NCBI GenBank assembly: GCA_020634135.1
Contig: JACKCG010000011.1
Span: forward strand, 28,144 to 92,143
Source: Anaerolineaceae bacterium
Lineage (GTDB): Bacteria; Chloroflexota; Anaerolineae; Aggregatilineales; Phototrophicaceae
Direction: 5' to 3'
Length of the DNA: 64,000 nucleotides
The position numbers were made by a program, and so were the translations under genes. Of this stretch, positions 17,408 through 26,370 are shown in pieces. Position 1 is the stretch's first letter, and each line of letters opens with the position of its first letter. The notes beneath the pieces are model-generated. The model did no database searches, was not told the DNA's origin, and saw only the letters and a list, made by a program, of their open reading frames with translations.

Positions 17408-18169
17408 GTGACATATATTCTCGTAACCAATGATGATGGCGTAGACGCGCCGGGACTATTCGCCTTGGTGGAGGCGCTGCGCCATTTGGGAGAAACCCAG
17501 GTGATTGCCCCCGCCAAGAACCAGAGCGCCAGCGGCCATAAAAAGACTCTGTTCCAGGACATCCCTGTCCATCAGGCGGCGCTGCGCGATGGCACGCCCG
17601 CCCTGGCTGTTGGCGGTTCCCCGGCAGATTGCATCGCTATCGCGGCGCTGGGCGTGGCCCGCTGGCCGGCGCGCATCGTGGTTTCCGGCATCAACCGGGG
17701 GGCAAACATGGGCCAGGACATCACCTACAGCGGCACCGTGACAGCCGCGCTTGAATCCTCGATTCACGGGCTGCCGGCTGTGGCCGTCTCGCTCAATGAT
17801 CGCCACGCCGATAACCCGGAGGCTTATGCCGAGGCCGCTCGTGTCGCGGTGGCTGTTGTCCGCCGTGTGCTGGAAAAAGGGCTGCCGCCGTTCACGATCC
17901 TCAATGTGAATGTGCCGCCGGTTGAAAAAGTCAAAGGTCTGCGACTTACACGCCAGGGTGTGCGTATATATCGTGATGAGTTGGCACGAAACGGGAGTGA
18001 CGTGTACCAGATTGTGGGTGACGAGCCAACCGGCCATACCGATGAGGAAGGCACCGACCTGTGGGCCGTTCATCATGGGTATGCCAGCGTGACGCCGATT
18101 CACCTGGATATGACGGCGCACCGCCTCCTGGCCGACCTTTCAGCCTGGAACATCACGATGGAGACATAG
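17408..18169 (+). CDS. surE: 5'/3'-nucleotidase SurE (254 aa)
   Basis: The protein begins with the family hallmark YILVTNDDGVDAPGL, whose paired Asp bind the catalytic metal. It keeps the Ser and Asn positions in PAKNQSASGH and VSGINRGANMGQDITYSGTV. The length is normal. SurE dephosphorylates nucleoside 5'- and 3'-monophosphates and short polyphosphates in the cytoplasm and is linked to stationary-phase survival. The start is the GTG at 17408 with AAAGGA about 9 nt upstream; family members start right before this strand, so the longer frame from 17318 is rejected. A small STAS-like gene follows 5 bases downstream, probably in the same transcript. Confidence 0.95.
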   Translation: MTYILVTNDDGVDAPGLFALVEALRHLGETQVIAPAKNQSASGHKKTLFQDIPVHQAALRDGTPALAVGGSPADCIAIAALGVARWPARIVVSGINRGANMGQDITYSGTVTAALESSIHGLPAVAVSLNDRHADNPEAYAEAARVAVAVVRRVLEKGLPPFTILNVNVPPVEKVKGLRLTRQGVRIYRDELARNGSDVYQIVGDEPTGHTDEEGTDLWAVHHGYASVTPIHLDMTAHRLLADLSAWNITMET

Positions 18170-18174
18170 GACAC

Positions 18175-18555
18175 ATGAGCATTACAACGGCCTGGGGCAA
18201 CCCGGAACAAACAGTCATTCATCTGACATTCAAGCGCGGCTGGACATGGGCGCAGTTGAAAACGGCTGTTGCCCAGGCGGACGACCTGCTCACCAGTGTG
18301 GATCACACGGTTGACCTGTTGATAGATATTCGTGAAGCAGGGGGAGTCCCCGGTGACTTTCTCAGCGCCGCAGGAGAACTCTTCGCCAGCGGCGAAGCCC
18401 GCGCCAACGAGGGCCGGAAAATCGTGCTGGGAGCCGGGCCGCTGATCCGCACAGCGTATAATGGATTGGTACGTGTCTACGGCTATAGGATGAAGAACCG
18501 CCCGTTTGTTTTCGCAGCGAACTGGTCGCAAGCCCAGGGAATGCTCGGTCTGTAG
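18175..18555 (+). CDS. Small alpha/beta protein, possibly STAS-like (126 aa)
   Basis: Not firmly recognised. Alternating strands and helices (VDLLIDIREAGGVP, then GEARANEGRKIVLGAGPLI, then RPFVFAANWSQAQ) look like a STAS/SpoIIAA-like fold, and there is no TM. Its ATG lies 5 bases after the SurE stop, with AGG close upstream, so the two are likely co-transcribed. A longer in-frame start at 18061 lies inside surE and is rejected. The function is unknown; anti-anti-sigma proteins share this fold, but the phosphorylatable Ser/Thr motif is not evident. Confidence 0.6.
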   Translation: MSITTAWGNPEQTVIHLTFKRGWTWAQLKTAVAQADDLLTSVDHTVDLLIDIREAGGVPGDFLSAAGELFASGEARANEGRKIVLGAGPLIRTAYNGLVRVYGYRMKNRPFVFAANWSQAQGMLGL

Positions 18556-18579
18556 ATGTGCAGGAATACGCCGGACTCA

Positions 18580-18942
18580 CTATCGTTCGGTGCGCCGCGC
18601 CTGTTCTGCTAGTAAATCTTCCAATGAGACTGCCTCGCCGTCATGGTCCCCCATCAATCGGGTGCGCAGTTCATCCAACTCGGTGTCGTCCAGGCGTTCT
18701 AACAGCAGGTCAACCGTGTTGCGGCGCTTGGCTTTTTCCTGCTGCCTGCGGGTCTGCGGTTCTTCGCCCGCTTCACGTGCCTGCCAGATTTTCTCGGTGG
18801 CGATAGCCGCGCCAATCCCCAGGATAAGGGCCAGCACAGCTATCCCGCCGGCATCGTACTTCATAATCATACCGGTGATAATAATCCCGGTGACCATCAG
18901 CCATATCGTGACGGTGGAAATCATGCGAGCCAGACTGTTCAT
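18580..18942 (-). CDS. Small membrane protein with charged coiled tail, unknown (120 aa)
   Basis: Not recognised. The N-terminal 55 residues form two TM helices (ISTVTIWLMVTGIIITGMI and AVLALILGIGAAIA). They are followed by a charged helical cytoplasmic tail rich in Glu, Arg and Lys (RREQ-type, LLLERLDDTELDELRTRLMG). It is a lone gene, divergent from the PfkB kinase. Chloroflexota genomes often carry short proteins of this shape; no role is proposed. Confidence 0.6.
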   Translation of the reverse strand: MNSLARMISTVTIWLMVTGIIITGMIMKYDAGGIAVLALILGIGAAIATEKIWQAREAGEEPQTRRQQEKAKRRNTVDLLLERLDDTELDELRTRLMGDHDGEAVSLEDLLAEQARRTER

Positions 18943-19093
18943 ATCAGCGTGAATCCTCTATAGATGGTTACTTCGCTATTATAACGCTTGAACATGCTTC
19001 AAGGTACTACCGTCTCTATACGCATAAACGGCTGCCCCTGGTGCATTTTTCCCAAACCGGGCATACTACTGCCATCTGCTAATCAACAGCGTT

Positions 19094-20110
19094 TTGGTGA
19101 AACCTGTGACCTTGAGTACATGGATACCGCACCTCGCCGGACAGCGCGTGCTGGTGGTGGGCGATGTCATTCTGGACGAATATCTCATCGGCAAAACCAC
19201 CCGCCTCAGCCGTGAAGCCCCGATTCCCGTGCTGGAATTCGAGACGCGCCAATTGATTCCGGGTGGCGCAGCGAACCCGGCGGCCAATATCGCCGCCCTG
19301 GGCAGCACCGCCATACAGGTTGGTGTGATTGGCCCGGACAGCGCCGGAACGAACCTGCGCCAGGTCTTGCAGGCGCGGGGAATTGATACCGGCTGCCTCG
19401 TGACGGATGCCGGACGGCCTACAACGGTCAAGAGTCGCATCATGGCACAGATGGGACTGCGTTTCCCGCAGCAGGTTGCCCGGCTGGACACCCTCTCGCG
19501 TGAGCCGATTCATGCTGGGGTTGAGCGTCAGGTGCGTGCCATGCTCGACCAGCACATCCGCCAGGTGAACGCCGTGCTGCTCTCCGATTATCACTGCGGC
19601 CTGCTGGCGCCTGCCCTGGTTGAGACGATTCGCATTCTCGCCGCTGATGCCGGGGTGCTGCTCACCGCTGACGCTCAGGGCGAACTCGATAAATACGCCG
19701 GGTTCGGCGTTGTCAAGTGCAATGCTGATGAAGCCCGCGCTTATCTACGGCGTGACCTGGAAACCGCTGAAGATTTCGCTGCCGCCGCGCTGGAAATTGG
19801 GGCGGCACTGCGACTGACGGGCAGTATGGTGATTACACGCGGCGGGGATGGCGCGACTGTGGCTTTGTGCGCTGAAAAACGGGCGATGCACAGCCCGGCC
19901 CCGGCGGTAACGGACGTTTATGACACAGTAGGCGCGGGCGATACGGCGATTGCTGTGCTGACACTCGCGGTGGCTGCTGGAGCGTCGTATAGTGAGGCGG
20001 CAGCCCTGGCGAATTATGCCAGCGGCCTTGTTGTGCGGCGGGTGGGCAATTACACACCGCGCCCGGATGAACTCGCCTGGGCGTTGGCAACCTGGGGCGA
20101 TACACATTGA
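19094..20110 (+). CDS. hldE1-like: PfkB-family kinase resembling the HldE kinase domain (about 338 aa)
   Basis: Strong match to the heptose-7-phosphate kinase domain of HldE/RfaE: VGDVILDEY at the start of the fold, RLSREAPIPVLEF followed by PGGAANPAANIAALG, and the PfkB C-terminal signature DTVGAGDTAIAV with the catalytic Asp. The enzyme makes D-glycero-beta-D-manno-heptose 1,7-bisphosphate for nucleotide-heptose synthesis in the cytoplasm. The matching adenylyltransferase is a separate gene at 42668-43141. The start is uncertain: TTG at 19094, GTG at 19097 or GTG at 19106 are all possible and none has a good ribosome binding site. An imperfectly symmetrical CTTGAACATGCTTCAAG lies upstream, near 18987-19003. 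Confidence 0.82.
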   Translation: MVKPVTLSTWIPHLAGQRVLVVGDVILDEYLIGKTTRLSREAPIPVLEFETRQLIPGGAANPAANIAALGSTAIQVGVIGPDSAGTNLRQVLQARGIDTGCLVTDAGRPTTVKSRIMAQMGLRFPQQVARLDTLSREPIHAGVERQVRAMLDQHIRQVNAVLLSDYHCGLLAPALVETIRILAADAGVLLTADAQGELDKYAGFGVVKCNADEARAYLRRDLETAEDFAAAALEIGAALRLTGSMVITRGGDGATVALCAEKRAMHSPAPAVTDVYDTVGAGDTAIAVLTLAVAAGASYSEAAALANYASGLVVRRVGNYTPRPDELAWALATWGDTH

Positions 20111-20243
20111 GTATTTCGTGAACCCTCCACCGGACGCCACAAAGGGTGCCCCGATAAGCTGTTGTTTGAGAGGGCGCTATTGCCGAAGTCGAATCGTTGT
20201 TATACTACAGTGATGAGCGCAATCCACAGCAAATGAGGCGACG

Positions 20244-21923
20244 ATGCGAAAAACGGTCTTCTGGTTCATGACCCTGCTGCTGGCGTGGAGCCTGTCAATC
20301 AGTACAGTGCTGGCCCAGCCGCTGCCCCGCCCAACGGTTGAAATTCTCGTCAACCGGGACGGCGTGAATGTCCGGTTGTTCCCCGCCATTGGCGCGGATG
20401 TGGTTGGTTTTGTGAATGCAGGTTGGGTGACTCTGGCAGATGCTCGCAGCCCGGATAACGAGTGGGTGCGGGTGGATTTTAACGGCCAGGAAGGTTGGAT
20501 CGGCGTCGCGGTGATTAACATCTTTGGCGACCTGGGCACACTGCCGGTAGCTGACCCGCGCACCATCCCCTACGGCGGTTTTGACAGCCCGCGTTCCGGG
20601 CCTTCCGACGCGAACAGCGATATTTCTGGCTACCTGGCGTTAAGCGGGCTGCGGCTGCGTGCCGGCCCCAGTACCGCCTATCCCGTGCTGGCGAATCCAC
20701 CGCGCTATTCCGTGTTTCCCTTGCTGGGACGCACGGCGAACAACGCCTGGCTTCAGGTAAATTTTGAGGGGACTCTTGGCTGGGTAGTGACGCAGTGGGT
20801 GGAAATCCAAGGCGGACGCAGTGTTGTGGAACTGCCGATTGATGGCGTGGTGGCGTCCGCGCCCCCGGCCTCAACGGATACCAATGAGAACTATCTTGCC
20901 ACGCTGCGGCTGATGCTGGAACGCATCAATATCGCGCAGGAATCGCTCGATGCGATTCGGGCGACGTGGACGACTGTGGCGCTCGGCCAGCGGGCGGCGT
21001 GTACACCTTTCCCGCCACGTCCCAGTGACATCAACATCGCCAATCCACTACTGGCAGCCTATTATCCCACCCTCAACCCGTTGCAGAACGATTTCAACAT
21101 TGCCATGGCGAACGTGCGGCTGGCGATAGACCTGTGGATTGAAGCGTGCAGCCAGCGGACATTGAACACGAACGCGGTGGTGGGTGAGGCGACGGTACAG
21201 GGGGCACTTAACGCGATCCAGATTTCCGACGGGCAATTTGCCGATTTACGGCGGCGTTTGAACGAACTTATCCCGCCAACCCTGGAAGTAGGTCCCGATC
21301 AATGTCTGTTTACTTTCCAGAACCAGACAGACATTTTGCAGCGCATCCACATTGGCGAAGTGATTGTTGACTCGCTGACGCCGCGCAACACATCAACGGG
21401 TTACTGTTTCGATGCTGCTGTCGGCCAGTCTCTGCGCTTTGAGGTGTTACAGCTCAAGGGTAATATCAGGCCGCTGCTGGCGGTTAGTCCATTTGATAAC
21501 CCAACGAACTTCCTGGCAGTCGGGCGTGGCACGAGCGACCCCCTCCTGACCGTTGCGCCGGTCACCGTGGCGGTGGATGGTCTTTACATCCTCATCCTGA
21601 GCGACATCAGCGAAGACCAGCCCGATCCGGTGAGTGGCGAGTATGCGTTGCTCATCAGCAATATCGCCGGGGCGCTGGTAAGCGGGCCAGGCCTGAGTAT
21701 TGATCCGGCCACCGGCCAATTAGTCGTCAATCCGGTCACATTTATACCGACATCGGTAGCGCCTACACCCGGGTCGGGCGTGGCGTGTCCATCTACGGCC
21801 TTTACCTGCCAGCAGTTGTTCTCGTGTGCTGAGGCGCAGGCGTGCCTGGCGGCGGGCAACTTCAGTCTCGACCCGGATTCTGATGGTATCCCGTGCGAGG
21901 AAAACCTGTGTACGGGCGGGTAG
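20244..21923 (+). CDS. Secreted SH3-SH3-PPC-like-Excalibur protein (559 aa)
   Basis: A signal peptide (about 1-25, ending STVLAQ) is followed by two bacterial SH3 domains: one at about 30-90, and a second at about 125-190 containing SGLRLRAGPSTAYPVL and ending GWVVTQWV. A helical stretch and a beta-rich PPC-like domain (about 370-480, GEYALLIS) come next. The C-terminus is an Excalibur calcium-binding motif (DPDSDGIPCEENLC). SH3b domains usually bind peptidoglycan and PPC domains are extracellular beta modules, so a wall-associated role outside the membrane is likely. GAGG precedes the ATG at 20244. It stands upstream of the TsaC gene without overlap. Confidence 0.83.
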   Translation: MRKTVFWFMTLLLAWSLSISTVLAQPLPRPTVEILVNRDGVNVRLFPAIGADVVGFVNAGWVTLADARSPDNEWVRVDFNGQEGWIGVAVINIFGDLGTLPVADPRTIPYGGFDSPRSGPSDANSDISGYLALSGLRLRAGPSTAYPVLANPPRYSVFPLLGRTANNAWLQVNFEGTLGWVVTQWVEIQGGRSVVELPIDGVVASAPPASTDTNENYLATLRLMLERINIAQESLDAIRATWTTVALGQRAACTPFPPRPSDINIANPLLAAYYPTLNPLQNDFNIAMANVRLAIDLWIEACSQRTLNTNAVVGEATVQGALNAIQISDGQFADLRRRLNELIPPTLEVGPDQCLFTFQNQTDILQRIHIGEVIVDSLTPRNTSTGYCFDAAVGQSLRFEVLQLKGNIRPLLAVSPFDNPTNFLAVGRGTSDPLLTVAPVTVAVDGLYILILSDISEDQPDPVSGEYALLISNIAGALVSGPGLSIDPATGQLVVNPVTFIPTSVAPTPGSGVACPSTAFTCQQLFSCAEAQACLAAGNFSLDPDSDGIPCEENLCTGG

Positions 21924-21943
21924 GGGGCTAGGAGAGCCACCTC

Positions 21944-22591
21944 ATGCAAATTATCTCGATTACTGACCCTGCCGCCCTCCCTGCCGCGCAAGCGGTAATC
22001 CAGGCGGGCGGCCTGGTCGTTATCCCAACCGATACGGTCTATGGTGTATCGTGTTCTCCGCTGAATGAGGCGGCAATTGAACGGATGTACGAGGCCAAAG
22101 GGCGTTCCCGTGAGAAGGCGATCCAGGTGCTGGTGGCCGGGTGGGATGCGGCTGCTCCCTTCATTCGGGAGGTGACACCGCTGGCGGGGTTGCTGGCAGA
22201 TCGCTTCTGGCCGGGGGCGCTCACGCTGACACTGCCGAAGCGTGCCGGGCTGCCCCCTAATCTCTCGCAATATGACACGGTTGGCCTGCGGATGCCCGCT
22301 CATGCGCCATTGGTGACGCTGCTTTGGGCGGTGGGCGGTGCGTTGGCGGCCACGAGTGCTAACCTTTCCGGCGCGGCCAGCCCAACCAATGTGCAGATGG
22401 CGATAGAGGCTTTGGGCGATGCGGTACAACTTTACCTGGATGGGGGCGAAACACCCGGCAGCCTATCGTCAACTGTCGTCGAATCGCATGGGGATACCCT
22501 GCGTATCCTGCGTGAGGGACCGATCAGCGAGGCGCAACTACGGGAAGCCCTGGCGGGTCGTGCCTTTTACATGGATTCTGGTATAAAGTGA
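21944..22591 (+). CDS. tsaC: L-threonylcarbamoyladenylate synthase, TsaC/Sua5/YrdC family (215 aa)
   Basis: YrdC-fold features are clear: GGLVVIPTDTVYGVSCSP near the N-terminus, RFWPGALTLTLPK, VGLRMPAHAP and ATSANLSGAASPT. The enzyme makes threonylcarbamoyl-AMP from Thr, bicarbonate and ATP for t6A at tRNA position 37. The length is that of the short TsaC type, without the C-terminal Sua5 domain. AGGAG lies 10 nt before the ATG. The coding sequence ends inside a 10-bp perfect hairpin that starts at the stop codon. Confidence 0.93.
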   Translation: MQIISITDPAALPAAQAVIQAGGLVVIPTDTVYGVSCSPLNEAAIERMYEAKGRSREKAIQVLVAGWDAAAPFIREVTPLAGLLADRFWPGALTLTLPKRAGLPPNLSQYDTVGLRMPAHAPLVTLLWAVGGALAATSANLSGAASPTNVQMAIEALGDAVQLYLDGGETPGSLSSTVVESHGDTLRILREGPISEAQLREALAGRAFYMDSGIK

Positions 22592-22619
22592 TGTCGCCAG
22601 ACACAAGGACTGGCGACAT
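22591..22619 (+). terminator. Hairpin at the tsaC stop codon
   Basis: ATGTCGCCAG (22591-22600), loop of 9 nt, CTGGCGACAT (22610-22619). The left arm begins with the last base of the stop codon. No T-run follows, so it may stabilise or process the 3' end instead of terminating by itself. A 12-bp palindrome, ACGCGATCGCGT, lies at 22646-22657. Confidence 0.55.
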
Positions 22620-22760
22620 ACGCTGGGGGAGTTGGGGAATTTTGTACGCGATCGCGTCTGCGATCTACTTGTAGTATAGGGTCAATCCCCTGTTTTAAAC
22701 CTTGAGATTTCTCAAGGCCGTAAATTCCTCACCGTTATCCCCGCCATGTTTGGTTATTCC

Positions 22761-24458
22761 TTAATCGCCGGTCTGCGTTGTATCCACCGCATAGATTGTC
22801 ACATCGTCGTTCTGGTAAACCTCAGTGAGGAAGGGCGAATCTGCCGGATCGTAGTCACCGAGTTTAGCTTCCTCCGGCCCGTAAAATAGATAGCCCACAT
22901 TGTATTCGCCCAGGAGTTGCAGGCGCTGGTCATCGGTAGTTGCTGCGTTAAAGAAGGCGTCTACCATTGTGCGTTTGTTCTGGAAATCGAGGGTTTGTGC
23001 CCAGTGACCGAGGAAGGAACGCGCCCCGGTGAGTGCCGGGATAAATGCGCCGGTATTCAGGCTGGAGAACACGACATCCGTCCCTTTCACCTGTGTCTCC
23101 AGGAATTGGTAGGCGTCGTACTCGCTGACCCGGATAAAATAGCGATTATCGGTTACCCGTTCGTCCATTTCCTGCCATGCGGCTTTCATATCCAGTGTGC
23201 GCCAGGCGAAGATATACAGGTTGGTTGGCAGGACGGCCAGCAGCAGTGCAGACGACCCCAGCAAGGCAACCCGCTGTGGCGACACCGCGCTCAGACGGCG
23301 GCGCAGCCAGGGCAGAACACGGGTATACAGGCCGATGACGGCCATCATGCCTGTCACAATCTGCCAGCCGCTCAGCAGGTGAATCTGGAAGTTCAGCGGG
23401 ATGTAGACCAGGATGAAGTGCGCCAGGAACCAGGCCATCAAGAAGAGGTGCGTATCATCACGTTCGCGCCAGGGCAGGCGAATCTTGAGCGCCCAGATCG
23501 CCAGCAGCCAGCTGACACCCATCAGAATCGGCAGGTGGAGCGGATTGGGAGTCCAGGCTCCGGCGTTATCAAACTGGGACAGTACACCTTTCCATACGTC
23601 GTCAGCCTGGGTGATATAAAATGCCTGGAGCGCCGGCCACACCGAGATCAGGACGACGACAACGCCCAATTTGAACAGGTACATGGGGAATTTGCGATCT
23701 CGCAGCCAGATAAACAGTGCGTACAGGCCGATGACCGGGTAGATGATGAACATATCGTAGGCGTGCTGGACACTCAGGAGCAGGCTCACCGCCGCTGCTG
23801 CCCAGGCGTAGCGCATACTCTGTTTCTTCTGGCCGAGCAGGACCAGCCCGAAGACCACCGCAATCAGGCCGGCGGCAATTGAAAAATGCGGGAACGCCAG
23901 AATGTTAAAGAACGTGTTTGGCTCGCTGGTGTAAACATCGAACGAGTTGGGCGGCACGATCTCCACCTTGCCGACATATTTGGCGATGACCCATACCCAG
24001 CCCAGGCCCGCTCCCAATACACTCACCAGGAAGGCCGTCCAGCGTTTGGCGCGGTTGGTAAATACGAGTGAGGCGAACCAGTACGTGGCAATCATCACGA
24101 ACGCCGCTGCCAGCAACCGTGTCATCTGGTAGAGCGTCCGGTATTCGATGCCTGTCAGACTTTCGACTCGTCCCAGGGTGAACCACAGGAAGTTAAAAAG
24201 CAGCGGTGTGCTGTCCTCTGGTGTTAACTGGTTGGGAACAAGGAACTGGGTTTGTGACTCGCGCATCCATGAAAAATACTGGAAATGATCGGGAATATTG
24301 AACACCACCCCCATAAAATGCATGTTATCCGGGGCGCTTTTATATGCGTAAAAATAAGGGACAGACGTGATGAGCAGCACGACGACGATAAAAATACCCA
24401 GGTAGAGCCAGTCGCGCCGGTTGGAAGAAGAAACGGATTGTTCGGTCATGGTTGTCAT
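22761..24458 (-). CDS. Multi-TM glycosyltransferase-like membrane protein (565 aa)
   Basis: A polytopic protein with about ten or more predicted TM helices, starting after a short cytoplasmic N-terminus (RRDWLYLGIFIVVVLLIT). The first extracytoplasmic loop carries DHFQYFSWMRESQ, in the position where GT-C enzymes place acidic catalytic residues. The C-terminal 120 residues are soluble (FLETQVKGTDVVFSSLNT..., ..LLGEYNVGYLFYGPEE), as in many GT39/GT83-like enzymes of Chloroflexota. The likely job is transfer of sugar from a polyprenyl-phosphate donor to an envelope acceptor, inferred only from architecture. It is a single gene, and the 250 bases upstream hold no other gene. Confidence 0.7.
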   Translation of the reverse strand: MTTMTEQSVSSSNRRDWLYLGIFIVVVLLITSVPYFYAYKSAPDNMHFMGVVFNIPDHFQYFSWMRESQTQFLVPNQLTPEDSTPLLFNFLWFTLGRVESLTGIEYRTLYQMTRLLAAAFVMIATYWFASLVFTNRAKRWTAFLVSVLGAGLGWVWVIAKYVGKVEIVPPNSFDVYTSEPNTFFNILAFPHFSIAAGLIAVVFGLVLLGQKKQSMRYAWAAAAVSLLLSVQHAYDMFIIYPVIGLYALFIWLRDRKFPMYLFKLGVVVVLISVWPALQAFYITQADDVWKGVLSQFDNAGAWTPNPLHLPILMGVSWLLAIWALKIRLPWRERDDTHLFLMAWFLAHFILVYIPLNFQIHLLSGWQIVTGMMAVIGLYTRVLPWLRRRLSAVSPQRVALLGSSALLLAVLPTNLYIFAWRTLDMKAAWQEMDERVTDNRYFIRVSEYDAYQFLETQVKGTDVVFSSLNTGAFIPALTGARSFLGHWAQTLDFQNKRTMVDAFFNAATTDDQRLQLLGEYNVGYLFYGPEEAKLGDYDPADSPFLTEVYQNDDVTIYAVDTTQTGD

Positions 24459-24711
24459 CTCGGGTTGCTAGTAAGTGATACTGACCAGTTGAACACACGA
24501 AACTTAACACACCCTAAAGATTGCAGCGGCTTCAGCGTTGCTGAGCGTGCTCCAAAAGGGTGGGAATGATTGATGGTGCAGATTGAGAGTAGCGGAAAAT
24601 AAGCGGGAGAAAGTGAATATCTGAGGGCGACAATTACCAGACCTTCTATATGGAAATCGCCCCTGTTGTGCGACCGTAATGATGGGCAGAATGGGACGTA
24701 CTTCGATGGAA

Positions 24712-25452
24712 TTACCCTCCATCGCCCCGTTTATCCAGGAGTGCCAGGAGCGTGTCGCGGCTCAGGGGAGTGGCGCTGTGGCCGTCTACCACCTGCTGGA
24801 TAGTTTCATCCTGCATCAGGCGGGCGATCAGGTCGTAGTCCATCGTATCCCCTGGTTGCCGATAGTCGGCTGTGGGTGGGTAGTAGGCATCCGCTACGAA
24901 CATGACACCCTGCTCCGGCACACGTACCACCGACGAATCGGGGGAATGCTGCCCACCGACGTGTTCAATCTCCAGCAGCAGCCCGCCATTAAGATAAAGC
25001 TGCAACCCTGCCGTGAATGTCACTGACGGCACGATGATACGAAAGCCGCGCCACTCGTCCATCACGCGGGCGATATTGCGCAGCCCGATCGCACGTTCCG
25101 GCGAGTCCTTGATTTCATCTTCAATGTAGCTGAAACTCCAGGGCTTGGCCGCCATTTCCTGCACCCGCTGGCGGCAGAGTTCATGGGCTATGGCCGGTAC
25201 GCTAAAAAGCTGCGCCCCAAAAAAATGGTCAAAATGGCTGTGGGTGTAAATGACATAACGCACGGGGGGCGCATTGAGTTCATCCAGAGCATCCAGGATG
25301 CGGCGGGCATGGCGCGGGCTGTTGCCGCCATCCACCAGCACGGTATCGCTGCCGGAAATAATGATGCCGACATTCGGCTGTAGTTTCTGTGGATCGGGGT
25401 GGCAGGGAAACACCCAGACCGAATCGGTTAGTTGCAGGAAGGATGGTTCCAT
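24712..25452 (-). CDS. Metallo-beta-lactamase-fold hydrolase (246 aa)
   Basis: The metal site begins with YTHSHFDHFFGA (HxHxDH), and later ligands sit in IEHVGGQHSPDSS and VADAYYPP. This looks like the glyoxalase II / general MBL group. There is no signal peptide. It follows the SDR gene by 14 bases on the same strand and is probably co-transcribed with it. A GTG six bases upstream (25458) is in frame; the ATG at 25452 is better spaced from GGGGGAAG. The substrate is unknown. Confidence 0.82.
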   Translation of the reverse strand: MEPSFLQLTDSVWVFPCHPDPQKLQPNVGIIISGSDTVLVDGGNSPRHARRILDALDELNAPPVRYVIYTHSHFDHFFGAQLFSVPAIAHELCRQRVQEMAAKPWSFSYIEDEIKDSPERAIGLRNIARVMDEWRGFRIIVPSVTFTAGLQLYLNGGLLLEIEHVGGQHSPDSSVVRVPEQGVMFVADAYYPPTADYRQPGDTMDYDLIARLMQDETIQQVVDGHSATPLSRDTLLALLDKRGDGG

Positions 25453-25466
25453 CAACACGCTTCCCC

Positions 25467-26234
25467 CTATTTGGGTGCCATCCGCACCGCGCCATCAAGG
25501 CGAATCACCTCGCCATTCAGGTAGGGATTTTCGATGATGGACTGGGCGAGCTGGGCGTAATAAGCCGGATCCCCAAGCTGCGCCGGGAATGGAATCTGCG
25601 ATGCCAGCGACGCCTGCACTTCTTCAGTCATCATGGCGACCATCGGTGTTTTGAAGATACCGGGGGCAATCGTCAGCACCCGGATACCGTTCCGCGCCAG
25701 GTCACGAGCGATGGGCAGCGTCATGCCGACGATTCCGCCTTTCGAGGCAGAATAAGCAGCCTGTCCGATCTGCCCGTCAAAAGCAGCCACCGACGCCGTA
25801 TTGATAATCACGCCGCGTTCGCCGGATTCATTCGGTTCATTTTCCGACATCGCCTGCGCTGATAGCCGCAGTACATTAAATGTCCCGATGAGGTTGATCT
25901 TAATAGCCAGTTCAAAAATATCGAGGGAGTGCGGCCCATTCTTGCTCAAAGTGCGGCCTGCCGTAGCGACTCCGGCGCAGTTGATATTGATATTGACCGC
26001 GCCGAATTCGTTTTTTGCCAGGTCAACCGCCGCCTGCACCTGGTCTTCGTCGGTGACATCGGTGTGGGCGAAGCGTGCCGCGTCCCCCAATTCCGCCGCT
26101 ACCGCCGCGCCACGCTCTTCGTCCCGATCCAGGATGACAACCTTCGCCCCCTGCGCTGTAAAACGCCGGGCGCAGGCCGCCCCTAAACCCGATGCGCCGC
26201 CGGTAATCAGTGCTACCTTGCCGTTTAGTTCCAT
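25467..26234 (-). CDS. SDR-family 3-hydroxyacyl-CoA dehydrogenase-like (255 aa)
   Basis: Classical SDR motifs: TGGASGLGAACAR cofactor loop, D in ILDRDEERG (NAD preference), NCAGV, the catalytic Ser in NTASVAAFDGQ and YSASKGG (Tyr and Lys). The sequence resembles the type 2 3-hydroxyacyl-CoA / 17-beta-hydroxysteroid dehydrogenases (HSD10), including the end segment YLNGEVIRLDGAVRM. It would oxidise 3-hydroxyacyl-CoA in beta-oxidation or branched-chain amino acid breakdown. AAGGAG lies 8 nt before the ATG. The MBL hydrolase follows 14 bases later. Confidence 0.9.
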   Translation of the reverse strand: MELNGKVALITGGASGLGAACARRFTAQGAKVVILDRDEERGAAVAAELGDAARFAHTDVTDEDQVQAAVDLAKNEFGAVNININCAGVATAGRTLSKNGPHSLDIFELAIKINLIGTFNVLRLSAQAMSENEPNESGERGVIINTASVAAFDGQIGQAAYSASKGGIVGMTLPIARDLARNGIRVLTIAPGIFKTPMVAMMTEEVQASLASQIPFPAQLGDPAYYAQLAQSIIENPYLNGEVIRLDGAVRMAPK

Positions 26235-26370
26235 AAAATTCGCTCCTTAAAACTATAGTTGAAAGTGCCAGGTCAAAATCCAGAATACAAGGGCTGAGTC
26301 TTGCTTCTTAAACCAGCCGTACCGCGAATTTGAATCCGACAATGAATCCTGAATCGGTTGAAGGTGCTCG

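Noticed and set aside
22646..22657. Palindrome ACGCGATCGCGT (contains HIP1-like GCGATCGC)
   Set aside because: A single copy in the window; it may be chance or a restriction site and shows no spacing pattern.
22917..23882. Long plus-strand frame opposite the membrane glycosyltransferase
   Set aside because: Antisense shadow; composition is Gln/His-rich and no motif is present.
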